This document shows, in pieces, positions 12,824-23,953 of a DNA stretch of 64,000 nucleotides (positions are counted from its first letter, which is position 1; the number at the start of each line of letters is the position of its first letter). Source of the DNA: Anoplolepis gracilipes. Taxonomy: Eukaryota > Arthropoda > Insecta > Hymenoptera > Formicidae. The DNA lies in the NCBI RefSeq assembly GCF_047496725.1, contig NC_132977.1:9275501-9339500 (forward strand). The letters are read 5' to 3'. The notes beneath the pieces were generated by a model. It had not been told where the DNA came from. It ran no database searches and saw only the letters and a program-made list of their open reading frames with translations. The translations under genes were made by a program, and so were the position numbers.

Positions 12824-13799
12824 ATAGAAAAATTATAATTAAAAAATAATCGAAAGTGTTTAAATTTTTTTGCAGTTTTTGTATCATGCCACAAATATTT
12901 TTCGCACTCAACATTTTGTCCAACACGACAAAGTTCGGGAAGAAATCAGTAAAAAGGTCCGCGCTCTGAAAGCTTTGAAAACTCATCTGTTAAAAGAACT
13001 GGATACTTTGATGGAAACAAAAAAAGAATTGCGCCACACTGCCGAACATTTAGCCGAACGATACGAAGATATCAATGATAAACAGAAAGAATTGGCGCGT
13101 AGGTAAGTGTACTGTATTTTTATTATACTTTAATCATATGCATAAATAATATCAAAAAAGTTTTATAAAATCAAGCACAAAAATTTTATAAAACTATAGT
13201 TACATCCGTGTTCAAAGTAAATTAAGAATAATCTTTTAATATGTTGCGAAAAATTCATACGAATTATTATGTGTTTTCAGAGCAGAGGAAGCTTTAAGAT
13301 TGGTAAATAACAAGGAACCGTCAATGACTGCTGTCGAGCGAGCAGAGGCAAAAGAATTAGAGAAAATGGATAAAAAGATAAACGACATGCAGAACCGACT
13401 TAAACAACTTAAGGAAAAATCTGTACAGCAAATCAAACATGCAGACGCTTCCGAAACTAATGGACAAAGGAAAGAAATTGTTTTTACACATAATCAAGAG
13501 AAAACGATACAGGATACTCTTTCTGAAATGTAAGTAATACAACAATAGTTAAAAATTTCGAATATTTTACAGATTCAAAAACAGGTTGATTCAAGAAACT
13601 TTGAGTAATATTATTATATTATTATTATATATATTGCCTCTCAATATATATTATTCTATATAATATTAGTATTTATTATATGTAATATTAGTAATTATTT
13701 TCTTTTTCCTTATACAGGGCAAAAACTATAAAAAATTTGATGGATCAGGCAAAACATATTAAAGGAGAGATTGATCTTTCTTATATTAGCAAACAATAG
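9393..13799 (+). CDS. Nup88: Nuclear pore protein Nup88 (members only), 5' incomplete
   Basis: Nup88 is a structural nucleoporin of the cytoplasmic face of the pore; with Nup214 it anchors CRM1-dependent export, and in flies it is called members only. I join exons 9393-9506, 9964-10150, 10604-10701, 10824-11022, 11517-11677, 11787-11863, 12130-12374, 12551-12661, 12876-13102, 13281-13529 and 13718-13799, which stay in frame for 582 residues to TAG. The first exon encodes RARWHPGSPNDSHLLVL, a hallmark of the Nup88 beta-propeller. The C-terminal quarter (from about 12900) is charged and heptad-rich, matching the coiled coil that binds Nup214/Nup62. Vertebrate Nup88 is about 740 residues, so roughly 120-150 N-terminal residues are missing. 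The acceptor before 9393 shows an upstream exon exists, but I could not find it. Intron 11864-12129 uses a GC donor. Confidence 0.88.
11399..11462. repeat. (CT)n(AT)n(T)n compound repeat in Nup88 intron
   Basis: CT, AT and T runs follow one another within the intron ahead of the exon at 11517. Further AT microsatellites lie at 12789-12821 (an intron of the same gene) and 14251-14299 (just beyond the FKBP15 stop). Confidence 0.9.
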
Positions 13800-14249
13800 T
13801 AGCAAATATCAATTTTTTAACTATAAGTAATAATAATTTTACATAAAATTTGTGAATACAATATATATAAAAAAAACTTATTTTTTTTAAATAATTTATT
13901 GTAATTTTACCTATTTTTATCTTTGAAATTTTTATACATTTCCATAATTCACAATACAAATCATTTATTCTTCCCTTGTTTAATCATATTTTACATGGTA
14001 TAATTATATACTATCACTATTACTGTAACTATTACTATTAGGATAAATACGCCAAAAAGAAAAATAATTGCAGAATATATTAATAATAAAAATATCTTTT
14101 ATTAAATTTTAGAATATTATCTAACTTATATAATATACAAAAATTTTATTATTCTTATTTGGATTTAATAACATAAAGAAATATATATGGAAAGTATGTA
14201 TTTAAAAAAAAATATCTATATATAGAAACATGTATATACTAAAGATAAA

Positions 14250-14300
<51 letters not shown>

Positions 14301-14332
14301 CAAATTAAAAAATCAGTATTGAAATCAACCAA
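13800..14332. other. Nup88/FKBP15 convergent 3' intergenic region
   Basis: 533 bp separate the two stop codons. The stretch is very AT-rich and contains the (AT)n run at 14251-14299. It should hold both 3' UTRs, which may overlap. No coding sequence seen. Confidence 0.7.
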
Positions 14333-17300
14333 TTAGTCGCTATTAACTTCATCAATATCATTGAGTGGAACAGGTGGCGGTTCATTTTCAAATACAGGCA
14401 TGACCTGAAAATAAAACAAAAAATAATTACTTTTTTCAGGAATCCATTTTCATAGAAATGTACATATAAATTTTTTAATATTAATTATATATACCGTGGT
14501 TAATCTTGAAGTTTCTGTTCGTTTTATCGAAAAATCGTTATCACTAGGTGCATTTAACGTCAACCTCTCTGTTTGTTCTTCAGTTTGTTGTTGATCAACA
14601 GTTTTAATTGTGGAATTTGTATTCTTATTTATCTTAGATTCTGCGTCTTCTTCATCAGAGTCTTCATACAGTACTTGTAAAGTAATATGCTAAACACAAA
14701 CTTTTGATTAGAATATATTAACATAGTACTATAATAAATATTATATTGATATTAGATTATTTTTTTTATACCTTTATTGTGCTGGCAATAGTTGACTTTA
14801 CATAATCAAAGGATAGTTCAGAACATGATTCATCCGCAAATCTTTCTGATAACGTATGATACGTTTTGTTCATTATTTGCTTAATTTCTTTGTTTTTTTT
14901 CTCAATCTGCAAATTAAGTAAATAACATATCAATGAATTGATTAAAAATAATGTGCAATTTACAGAATTTATTATTAGCATTACATCTTTTTCTCTGAAA
15001 ATTGTTGAATCAGCTTGGAAAATGTGTTCTTTATTAGAAAGTCTAGTTTCTAAACTAACATTTTTTTCTTTACATTCTTTAATTGTATTTTTAGCTGCTT
15101 CTAAGGCTTCTTTAGTTTTTTTCAATTCATCATTTGCATTACTTAGTTTTGTTTCCAATTCTTGAAGCTTTCTGTTCACATCCTTATTAATTTGCAGCAA
15201 TGATTCGTTCTCCTCTATAATAATTCAATTTTATTAAACTTATATAAATTATATACACATGACTGACATAATATTATTACTTAAATATTATTTCCATTAT
15301 CTCAGATAATCGTTACATATACCTTCTGATTTTTTTAAATTATTTTCCAAAGCACTTATTTTGCTCTGTGCTTCAAAAATTTTCTCATCTGATATATTTT
15401 TATCAGTATTCTTTGATAATTCATTTTCCTTTACTCCTGCTTGAGATGCATTAAGAGCTAAAAACATTTTCCAAGAGGCATCCAAAGTTGTTTTATCACT
15501 TGTAGGAGTTGTTGCATTTTGAAGCTCAAGTACATGGAACTATGTACATATAACAATTTTATAATTGATGTGTTATCTTCTCATTATCTATACATACCTT
15601 ATCCAATAATTTCTGAACATTGTCAGATATCTTGGACATTCCCATTCGTATTTCTGCATTTGTTATCCTTGTTTCCGATAACAACATATTGATTCCGGGA
15701 TCTAGAGTGGCTGGTATTGTACGATTTACAGTCTGCGATACGGGATACATCTGATTGTCCATTGTTACATAATGTCCCTATAATTTTTTACTGTGTTTTA
15801 TTCACTTCACATAGATACATCTATTGAATATACAATAGAACTACATACCGCAAAATATGGGGGAGGCCACTGCGGCGTCAATGAGGATGTAGCAACTACT
15901 GGCTTATAAGTACTAGAGTTTACAGAAGGCACTTCAATTTTTGGCTCTACAACTTTGTGAGTGATTTTCTTTTCTTCCGACTCGCGCAACAAATTCTTCT
16001 TTTGCGAAATTCCTTCTGATTGCTCGATCTAATAGAATATGTAATATTTTAACAAGATTTAGATTCCATCTTTCGTAAAAAAAAATTTGTAAATTGTGAC
16101 AAACCCTTTTCTGACGAGGAGATTTATGAGGTACATCATCCTGCAAAATTAATAATATTTTATCTTTCAAATTAAGAAATAATATATTGTAACTTCTATT
16201 CAAAAAATAGGTATGTAATAAATGTAATGAATAATTGAGCAATACAAAATAGAAATGTGAATACCTCAGTATCTTCAGAATCAGTAGTGGAAAGTGCAGT
16301 CATCTTCGGCAAGATAGGCTGACCCATTTTAGCCATCCTTGATATTATGGCAGCTTTTCCACTTGTTGAAATTTTAGATGTGGCCAGATTTTCTTCCGGT
16401 ATTCGTATATCGATTATCTCTATTATCAGCATAATATCTCTCTCTTTGGGAAATCCAGGACCTAAACTAATCTATGTAAACCTATTTAATGGACAACATT
16501 GCTACATATAGTATTCCACAGAAATTTGTTGAATTACCTGTTTGCTAGGAGGTAAAAACAAAACTCTTTTCAAGCCTTTGCCAGTACCCAGAAGAACTCT
16601 CTCCCAATTGTCATCTGTTGATATTTCTACAGTCATCATTTGCGACATTACAAAATTTGTCTTAAAAGGTTGTACTATATCAGTTGCCACAAAATATTTG
16701 ATACATATATTGTCTCCTTCTTTCGCGATCATATCTTTATTATTTGCTGGTGCTAAATCTTGATGAATCACATTCTCTCCTCTCTCTTGTACTGCAAAAT
16801 AACGTGCTAGTCCTACTTCTGTTGCAAACTCTAGATAGCTCTCATTATTATTCTCGAATAAAATGGACCAATTCTCGTTGTTATTATCATAATAACTGGC
16901 ATAATTGTTTGCTTGTACAGTATACAAAAAATCGCGCGTCACTGTAGCGACAGATACATATTCTTGTTTAGTCTTGTATAAAATTATCTGATATAGCTTC
17001 GTTGCTACATTGCCTGTCAATGCTATACCAAGCTTCCCAACAGAAGCATATTGGCCATTTTGTCTGAAATTTAATTATATTATTAATTGTAATTCATAAA
17101 ATAGTATCATTATAGATAATATTATAATCATATGTATGTATCCATATTATATCGATTAAAAGAATAAGTAGTATTATTAACAGTTTGATATAATTACAAT
17201 TTAAAAGCATGTACAGCTTTGGCTATTAGAATTTCTGTCTTGGAAGATGGTATAGTTTGCTGTATATTGTATCGAGTGATATTCTTTTTAGGAGCTTGTT

Positions 17301-17814
17301 TAGTGGAATAAGGATCAGCAAGTTTTGATTGTAACCCAAAAATGGCAGCTAGATTAGACCTAAAAATACAATAAAAAGATTGTTTTATTTTATAAAAGAT
17401 AAAAATAAGATTAAGAAAAAAACAATTTAACATTATTTTCAGATAATAATATAACATAATAATAAAACATAAGCATTTATTATTAAATATTTGCAAATAT
17501 GAAAATTAAATAGAACAATAATCAATAACAATAAATAATTTATTTGTTTTAGTTCCATATTTTCTTCTATGATTAAAATAAATGTGCTCAGACTTTAGGA
17601 AATGAGAAGGAAAAGACAAAATGTAACTATCAGACATTATTGTTAAATTAAATCGTTAAAATTTAAAAAAGCCCAATGTAATTTTGCGTTTATGTTGTGT
17701 TATATCAACACACAATATATATATATATACATACCCTCCTGAAGCTACAAAGTCAGGCTCATCGTCATCTCGAAAGATCTTGTCGAGATTTGGTAATTGA
17801 TTCTGCGCGCTCAT
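14333..17814 (-). CDS. FKBP15: FK506-binding protein 15 homologue (FKBP15/WAFL)
   Basis: FKBP15 is an early-endosome/actin-associated protein with a WH1-like domain, an FKBP-like domain and a coiled coil. Exons in coding order are 17814-17735, 17359-17198, 17063-16538, 16471-16265, 16140-16105, 16028-15849, 15777-15598, 15539-15323, 15214-14985, 14906-14772, 14689-14495 and 14404-14333, giving 739 residues. Family signatures are the N-terminal DDDEPDFVASGGSNLAAIFGL, the WH1-like block NGQYASVGKLGIAL (about residues 80-155), an FKBP-like block (about 165-255), the conserved ISRMAKMGQPILP (about 290-303) and a coiled coil (about 505-645). The tail is acidic and Ser/Thr-rich. The PPIase-active aromatic residues are mostly absent, so catalysis is unlikely. 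The ATG at 17814 fits the family N-terminus. NTHL1 starts head-to-head 627 bp away. Confidence 0.93.
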
Positions 17815-18440
17815 GATTAATGAAACTTCATCCGCTTTAATCACACGTGTAATAAATAAATAATAACACGTCGCGATAGCATCTCGTCACTTGCTGCACA
17901 AATCGCCACTTACATCAAGAATCTTGAAAAAAAAATCAATGAAATTTAACACTTTGACTCCTACAAGAGAGACATGATAAGGACAATTAATTTTTTCTTA
18001 TTAATTAATATTTACACAATACGCGTTAAAAATAAATAGAAAACGTAGAAGTGCTTCATTCTTGAATCTTTCGATTGATGTTTTGAACACATTCGATATA
18101 GATGGAATCAACAGAATTTATTTGATGCATATATTTTATATAATTAAGTATTTCGCAGCTTTTTCTTTTTTTTTTTTTATTTTTTTTTTTTTTTTATTTT
18201 TTGAAGGTGCTTTCAACTTAAATGAATTACTTACAATTAGCACATTTACTAGTAGACTTTTGACAGATTTTAGATCAGGTTATGAAGGAGATGAACCACA
18301 TAGAGTTAGCGCGTGCGCGTGCAATCTTTAACGCGTACTATGCATGAATACCGCAAAAACTAAACACTTCATCGCCTCTTGCGTCTCTTTTACCGCGTGA
18401 AAAAAAAAAAGTATAATATTGATACGTCTCGTCGGATAAA
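17815..18440. promoter_or_regulatory. Shared divergent promoter region FKBP15 / NTHL1
   Basis: The region between the two start codons must hold both 5' UTRs and core promoters. It contains a long T-rich tract (about 18160-18205) and a short GC-richer segment near 18300-18400 just upstream of NTHL1. No TATA box is obvious, and the extent is inferred from gene orientation only. Confidence 0.5.
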
Positions 18441-19581
18441 ATGAGTAAGAGGTTGAAACTGGATGTTATCTCGACCTCGAGAGCCTTACGTTCGGGAAAA
18501 ACCCTCGCGACTTCCTCGGAGAAAACGTCTCCTTACTTTGCCGGTGAGAGAACATCTACAAAAACCGGTAAATCGAAGAAACGTTCGCCGATCAAAATTG
18601 AATATGATGCCACAGAAAATAAAATAAAAGTTAAAGGTATTAATGTACCACCAGCTGTCGAGACACAGAATCAAAATGTCAAAGAATCGTCGATGCTAGA
18701 AACTGTTAAAACCGAAGAATGCGAAATAAAATACGAGAATGTAGAGCAATTGACAAATTCGAAAAACATCGAAGATGAGAAACGATGGATGCCACCGAAT
18801 TGGGAGACTATTTTGGAAAATGTCAAAGAAATGAGGAAGTATAACACAGCCCCAGTCGACGACATGGGTTGTCACAAATGTACAGATCCTAATGCCAGTC
18901 CATCAGAATCCAGATATCAATCATTAATAGCTCTGATGTTAAGTAGTCAAACAAAGGATCAGGTCACACATGCTGCTATGCAACGTCTTAACACTTATGG
19001 TTGCAGACCGGATATAATAGCAGCTACTCCTGATGATGTTCTAGGCAAACTTATATATCCAGTTGGGTTTTGGAAGGTATTTATGTTATATCTGTTTATT
19101 GAATATTAATTTTAGAATTTAACTTTCCTTAAATCTCCTGTTATATTAATGTATATATTATTTTTTTTTATAGAGAAAGGTGGAATACATAAAAAAGACA
19201 TCAGTTATTCTTCTTGATAAATATAATGGTGATATTCCAAAAACAATAAAGGAATTATGCGAGCTGCCAGGAGTAGGACCTAAAATGGGTCATCTATGTA
19301 TGCAGATTGCATGGGGAGAAGTGTCTGGTATTGGTGTAGACACACATGTTCACAGAATTTGCAACAGATTAGAATGGGTGAAAAAACCAACTAAAACACC
19401 AGAGGGAACGAGAACCGAACTAGAGGATTGGCTTCCTAAATCCTTGTGGAACAAAATAAATCATCTCCTCGTAGGATTCGGTCAAGAAACTTGTCTACCT
19501 CGATTTCCAAAATGTTCTGAATGTCTCAACAAGAATATTTGCCCATATGCCTTAAAAAATAACGGGAAAAAGAAAAAGTAA
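18441..19581 (+). CDS. NTHL1: Endonuclease III-like DNA glycosylase NTHL1
   Basis: A bifunctional DNA glycosylase/AP lyase that removes oxidised pyrimidines in base-excision repair, in nucleus and mitochondria. Two exons (18441-19076 and 19174-19581, GT-AG intron) encode 347 residues. The helix-hairpin-helix motif LPGVGPKMG carries the catalytic Lys at about 249, and GVDTHVHR carries the catalytic Asp at about 268. The 4Fe-4S loop Cys-X6-Cys-X2-Cys-X5-Cys is complete at about residues 319, 326, 329 and 335. The first 110 residues are basic and poorly conserved, typical of the eukaryotic targeting extension, and the C-terminus ends in Lys-rich sequence. It is head-to-head with FKBP15 and tail-to-tail with NOL12, with only 91 bp between stop codons. 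Confidence 0.97.
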
Positions 19582-19585
19582 TAAA
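19580..19585 (+). terminator. AATAAA overlapping the NTHL1 stop codon
   Basis: The last two bases of the TAA stop (19579-19581) begin a canonical AATAAA. If used, cleavage would fall within about 30 bp and leave an almost absent 3' UTR. It may instead be a chance match in AT-rich DNA. Confidence 0.4.
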
Positions 19586-19632
19586 TTTGTATATTTATAT
19601 ATATGTAAAAACAATGTTTATTACAAAATATA

Positions 19633-19638
19633 TTTATT
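19633..19638 (-). terminator. Candidate poly(A) signal for NOL12
   Basis: TTTATT on the plus strand reads AATAAA on the minus strand, about 35 bases beyond the NOL12 stop. A second copy is at 19617-19622. Use of either would give a very short 3' UTR, abutting or overlapping the end of NTHL1. Confidence 0.45.
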
Positions 19639-19672
19639 TAGAATTATGTATTCAGTAAACTTTTCAAATATT

Positions 19673-20533
19673 CTAGTATTTTGATTTCTTTTTAATTCGT
19701 TTACCATGTTTGTGCGCTACCTTTTGAGTATTGTGTAATTTTTGTCTATTCTGTTTTCTGTTTTTCTGTTGTTCTAGTCTCTGCTTTTGTTGAAATGCCT
19801 TACTTTTTTTAATTCGTTTCAGCATTGCTTTCTTTATTTCCTGTTGCAGTTCTTTTGAAGATTTAATCTGTTGACTATCAGACTTAGATTTTTGCTGTAC
19901 TGGCTTCTTCTCTTCCTCTTTCAATGACATTCCTACAATTTGATCGTCGTCATTATCAGAATGCTCACTTTCATTATCTTCTTCCTCTTCTTTTTTCTCT
20001 GCAATCTTATTTTCACCTATCCATCTACTTCCTTCTGCAAGATTTGCAACATCTAACTCCAAAATACTGACTGTATGACCTTCCAGATCATATTCTTGCT
20101 TAGATAATAATTCTTCTAATTCTGGGACATTCCGATGTGAAAATAATTTTTTGTAACGTTCTTGTGCCTATGAAAATACATATATTTATATTTTCTGTAA
20201 TTTTTTTTAGAAAATGCTTAAACATTTTACATTTACCTCTTGTTTAATTCTCTTTTGTTCTTCTTTCAGTTGCTTTTGCAACTGTTCCTGAGCTTTTCTT
20301 TTCCGTTCTAATTTTCTTTTACGAAATCCTCCTAAAAATTCCCTGTAATTGCACAAACATGTAATATAATATATCTATAATATATATTTACTTGTGTGAA
20401 TTATACGAATATCTAATAGAGATAATTACCGTCGTTTTTCCTCATCAAAAATAAGCGTGATTTTTTTTCGTCTCTTTGGCTGACCAGGTTTTTTATTTAC
20501 ATCAAATAATTGCGGTTGCAATTTTTTAAACAT
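19673..20533 (-). CDS. NOL12: Nucleolar protein 12 (NOL12/viriato family)
   Basis: NOL12 (Nop25; viriato in Drosophila) is a nucleolar RNA-binding protein of rRNA processing, related to yeast Rrp17. Exons in coding order are 20533-20430, 20342-20237 and 20167-19673, giving 234 residues. The diagnostic block KKITLIFDEEKRREFLGGF followed by a Lys/Arg/Gln-rich helix spans about residues 23-70. The middle is acidic (a run of Glu and Asp with Ser near residue 125-145), and the C-terminus is strongly basic with Lys/Arg/His/Gln, fitting nucleolar targeting. Introns are short (about 70-90 bp). The start codon lies 83 bp from a small inverted-repeat element at 20616-20768. Confidence 0.93.
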
Positions 20534-20615
20534 TATTACAGATTATAAAATAGGTTATATTCACATGTGTGTTCAAAAAACCATTTCAAAACATTATGTC
20601 GCTACATGGAGGATC

Positions 20616-20768
20616 TTAAGGCAGTTTTACATTAATCGTATCGTAGCGTCGTAAACAGTGAGAAATTAACCAATCGTATTCGATTATTCTTCTCACATTC
20701 AACACTGTGATTGGATAATTTCTAACGACTTACGACGCTATGATATAACCAATGTAAAACCGGCTTTA
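20616..20768. mobile_element. MITE-like element with TTA flanks (Harbinger/Tourist-like)
   Basis: A 147-bp segment (20619-20765) is bounded by TTA on both sides and has imperfect terminal inverted repeats of about 65 bp. Its left end begins AGGCAGTTTTACATT and the reversed right end AGCCGGTTTTACATT. It encodes nothing. Three-base TTA/TAA target duplications are typical of PIF/Harbinger MITEs; family assignment is inference. It sits immediately upstream of NOL12 and carries two CCAAT boxes and one ATTGG. Confidence 0.7.
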
Positions 20769-21276
20769 GAGGAAGATTCGAACGACATTCAGATATTCAA
20801 TAGTAGTCTCATTTCTAAGAATTTGCCACTTTTATTTTTGTTTCAAGATAAATTTTCTTTTATTGAAAAAATATATACAGAACGCAATCTAAATTTTGCT
20901 TTAAGATTAAAGTTTATTTTATATATTTTTTCAAAACACTAATTTTTTGTACTATAAACTCAAGAATCTAAAGTCTTATCTATAAATTATTTATAACTTA
21001 TACTAAAACCTAATACCAGTATTATTATAATTTAGAATGTCATAACAGATCATATTGTATAAAATTGTGCTCTTTTCTAATGAATAAAGTTTGTAATATG
21101 ACAATCAATTTATTAGAACTAATGTGTATCAGAGATGTAAATACATATAATTTTGAATTCTTTAAATTATTTTAGAATGTAAATTTTCATTATAAGAGAT
21201 ATTATCTAGAACCGATACAAAAATATGAGAATGAAAATTGCGGTTTTATCTTAGACTCTAAAATATATCATAACGT

Positions 21277-22126
21277 TTATCCTCTGCCTCTGCCAGTTTG
21301 AGATCCTCCTGGTTGATTTTGTTGATTAAGCCAAGGTGCCGAACCAGTACCTTTGCCTCTTTGATTCTGTCCCCTTCCCCTGCCACGAGCTGGAACAATT
21401 TTATTTAATAGAATTGTAAAATATACATATATATAAATTTTATTTTAAAAAAAAAGATATTTAATATACAATTAAATATAGTATGTTTCGTTTTATATTA
21501 TCTCATATATATTTTTTAATCTAAAAATGCTATATATTCCCAGAGAACTTTTTTAAAGGCAAACATATGTGGGAAACATTTTTCAATTAGTAAATTAAGT
21601 TAGTTCATTATTTTATGGATCATTTCCAAAACATATATATTAAAAGTATATAGTCCCATTGATTTTATTTATTTTTTTTTTTTTTTCAGAATCTATCCAA
21701 ATTAAAATTGAACCTTAACTAAACACCTTTGATAAATATCTGTGTCCTTTTAATAGCACTTTTTTCATTGAACTTTACTTAATGTTTACAGAAACAATAC
21801 TACAACAAACCTTGTGCGCGCAATATAGCGGACTTTCCTCTACCAGCGGTGCCTGATCCCTTGCCACCGGGTCGTTTAAACATGGGTGCGTTTTTCAACA
21901 TGTCCGGTAATATGAGGAATCTGATTTTCGAGCCGCGAATGTATACATTTTCCAGCTGTCCCACCTGGCCGTCCCGATACGTCACCGTGATATTCTGCAT
22001 CTGACAATTCATATTATCCTCCGCTTCTATCAATTTACCGCGATACACCTCACCGGTATTTGTCTCGCAGGTTATGATATGGCCTTCCGCTTCATGAAGA
22101 ACTTTAATAGGAACTCCGATCGACAT
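21277..22126 (-). CDS. SmD3: Small nuclear ribonucleoprotein Sm D3
   Basis: SmD3 is a core component of the heptameric Sm ring on U1, U2, U4 and U5 snRNAs, needed for pre-mRNA splicing. Two exons, 22126-21811 and 21389-21277, give 142 residues. MSIGVPIKVLHEAEGHIITC and the following GEVYRGKLIEAEDNMNCQM form Sm1, and YIRGSKIRFLILPDMLKNAP forms Sm2. Identity to metazoan SmD3 is very high over the first 95 residues. The second exon encodes an RG-rich tail (ARGRGRGQNQRGKG, ending in GRGRG), the expected site of symmetric Arg dimethylation. The tail is a little longer than in vertebrates (126 residues). An in-frame TTG nine bases upstream is ignored because MSIGVPIK is the universal N-terminus. 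Confidence 0.98.
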
Positions 22127-22505
22127 CGTGACCAACTAAAAATATTTCTCTTAAAAGAAAAAAGGATATTTTTGTTAGATTTCTATCTTTTATTCCTAAG
22201 ACACGTTTTTAATTCTTTTCTTACCTTATAAATACTTATCGAAATGTGAAATCAATAACGATTACGAAGCAAACCGAATGTTTTCACGCAACTGACAGTG
22301 TTGCCAACACGTTTCAAATCTTTTGTTCTAGATCTAGAGAGAAGCCTGAAAGGGACCACACCGAACCTACTGCTTCTGATGTTCGATCAATACATCGAGA
22401 AGAATCGATTCTTGTTAAAAGATCGATTATTTTTTCGAATTTTCAAATTTGATTTAATATTTTTTTTATTCAACGTTACCCCAGAAAACAAAAAGTCAAA
22501 CGACA
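22127..22505. promoter_or_regulatory. SmD3 upstream region, possibly divergent promoter
   Basis: This contains the SmD3 5' UTR and promoter. On the opposite strand a short open exon with an ATG and a good donor begins at 22506, so the region may be bidirectional. No consensus elements were identified. Confidence 0.4.
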
Positions 22506-22535
22506 ATGTCAAAAGGACAAGAAAATAATCAAAAA

Positions 22536-23893
22536 GTGAGTTTTTATAGTACATTTCATATTCTTGCCATTTTTACGTTACTTTGAAATTATTTTAATTT
22601 TTTATTCTACCTGGGTACTAGATCTCTGACTTTGGAAATTGCGCTAAATAAATATAAATCGTTATCTTTTATAATCGCAGAGATTATTTGTATAAACATT
22701 TGTTTTTTATAAGACCGTTTAACAGATTTATCTAGACTATTTGTACACCGCGTAATGAATATATGTATGCATAAAATATAATCAATCATGTGTCTAATGA
22801 ATATTATATTTTTGTGTTCTGTATATTAGACACGTCATCGGTTTTTGCATATTTTTCTATGCATATGAATTATATGTATTATATGCGGCTGCAAATATAC
22901 GTTTGGATAGAACTTTAAGGTTGTAAAATACAGATTTACATAATAGAAACATAAATGTGTCCATCAATCACAATGCAAACTCAGCAAAATAAAATAACGA
23001 CTGGCTATTTCAATGTTTGTTATATGTGAATCTTTAACTAAATTTCTCACAAAAAAATATTTCAATTATTAGTAGAAAGAGCAAATTTTTTGCATTCATC
23101 CGGTATTACTTTATTTTATTCGATAAGTGATTATTATCTCGTAAAATATTATTATTTAATTTTACTCTTCTCATTATTTTTACCATAGATATTAAATTTC
23201 ATAGACATTCACATAATGTATTTACAAGAGTAAATATAATTATAAATTTTATACAATTTATGTTTTAATGTATTTATTTTGATAGACTATAATTTTTAAC
23301 AAAAAAAAAAAGAAAAAATTTATTTCCTTTAAGTAATTATCTAACAATAATATTTATTGATATTATTACTTTCTCGACTTTTTTGTATGTTGTTTTGAAT
23401 ATGTCTCTCTATGTAAGTTTTGCTTGTATTTGTTTTGAATATATCTTTTGTAAATTATTATATTTTTGAGTTTGTCTAAAATTATTAACTTGTTTATACG
23501 TTTTCCCTGTTTGTTGGCGATTATTTAGGTTTATTCTTTTTATTTATATTAACATTAATATATTTATAATTGTATTAACATTTAGGTTGATCAGACGGTT
23601 GCATTTTCGATTTTTTTGGCTTTGCGTCTCCTGCGATTTTTTTTGGTAAATCGTTTTCCTTTTATTGTATGTTTATTGTACGTTTTTTTTCTTTTAATGT
23701 ATATTAATTTTCCAGCGTATTACATGCAAACCTGTTTGTAATATTTGATCATATAATCAAATAATTTCAAATTATTGTTTTCTTGTAAATCTCATTCCAT
23801 AACGGCGCAACCGATGAAAGAAATTATCAGGCTTATAATTTTCGCTGGAATCTAACCAAATCAGAAATCAAAGAACACACAAATTTGGATTTT

Positions 23894-23953
<60 letters not shown>

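Noticed and set aside
16460..16467. Alternative acceptors within the start of the fourth FKBP15 exon
   Set aside because: Two AG sites 3' of the chosen one give frames that stop within a few codons; only the acceptor before 16471 preserves the frame.
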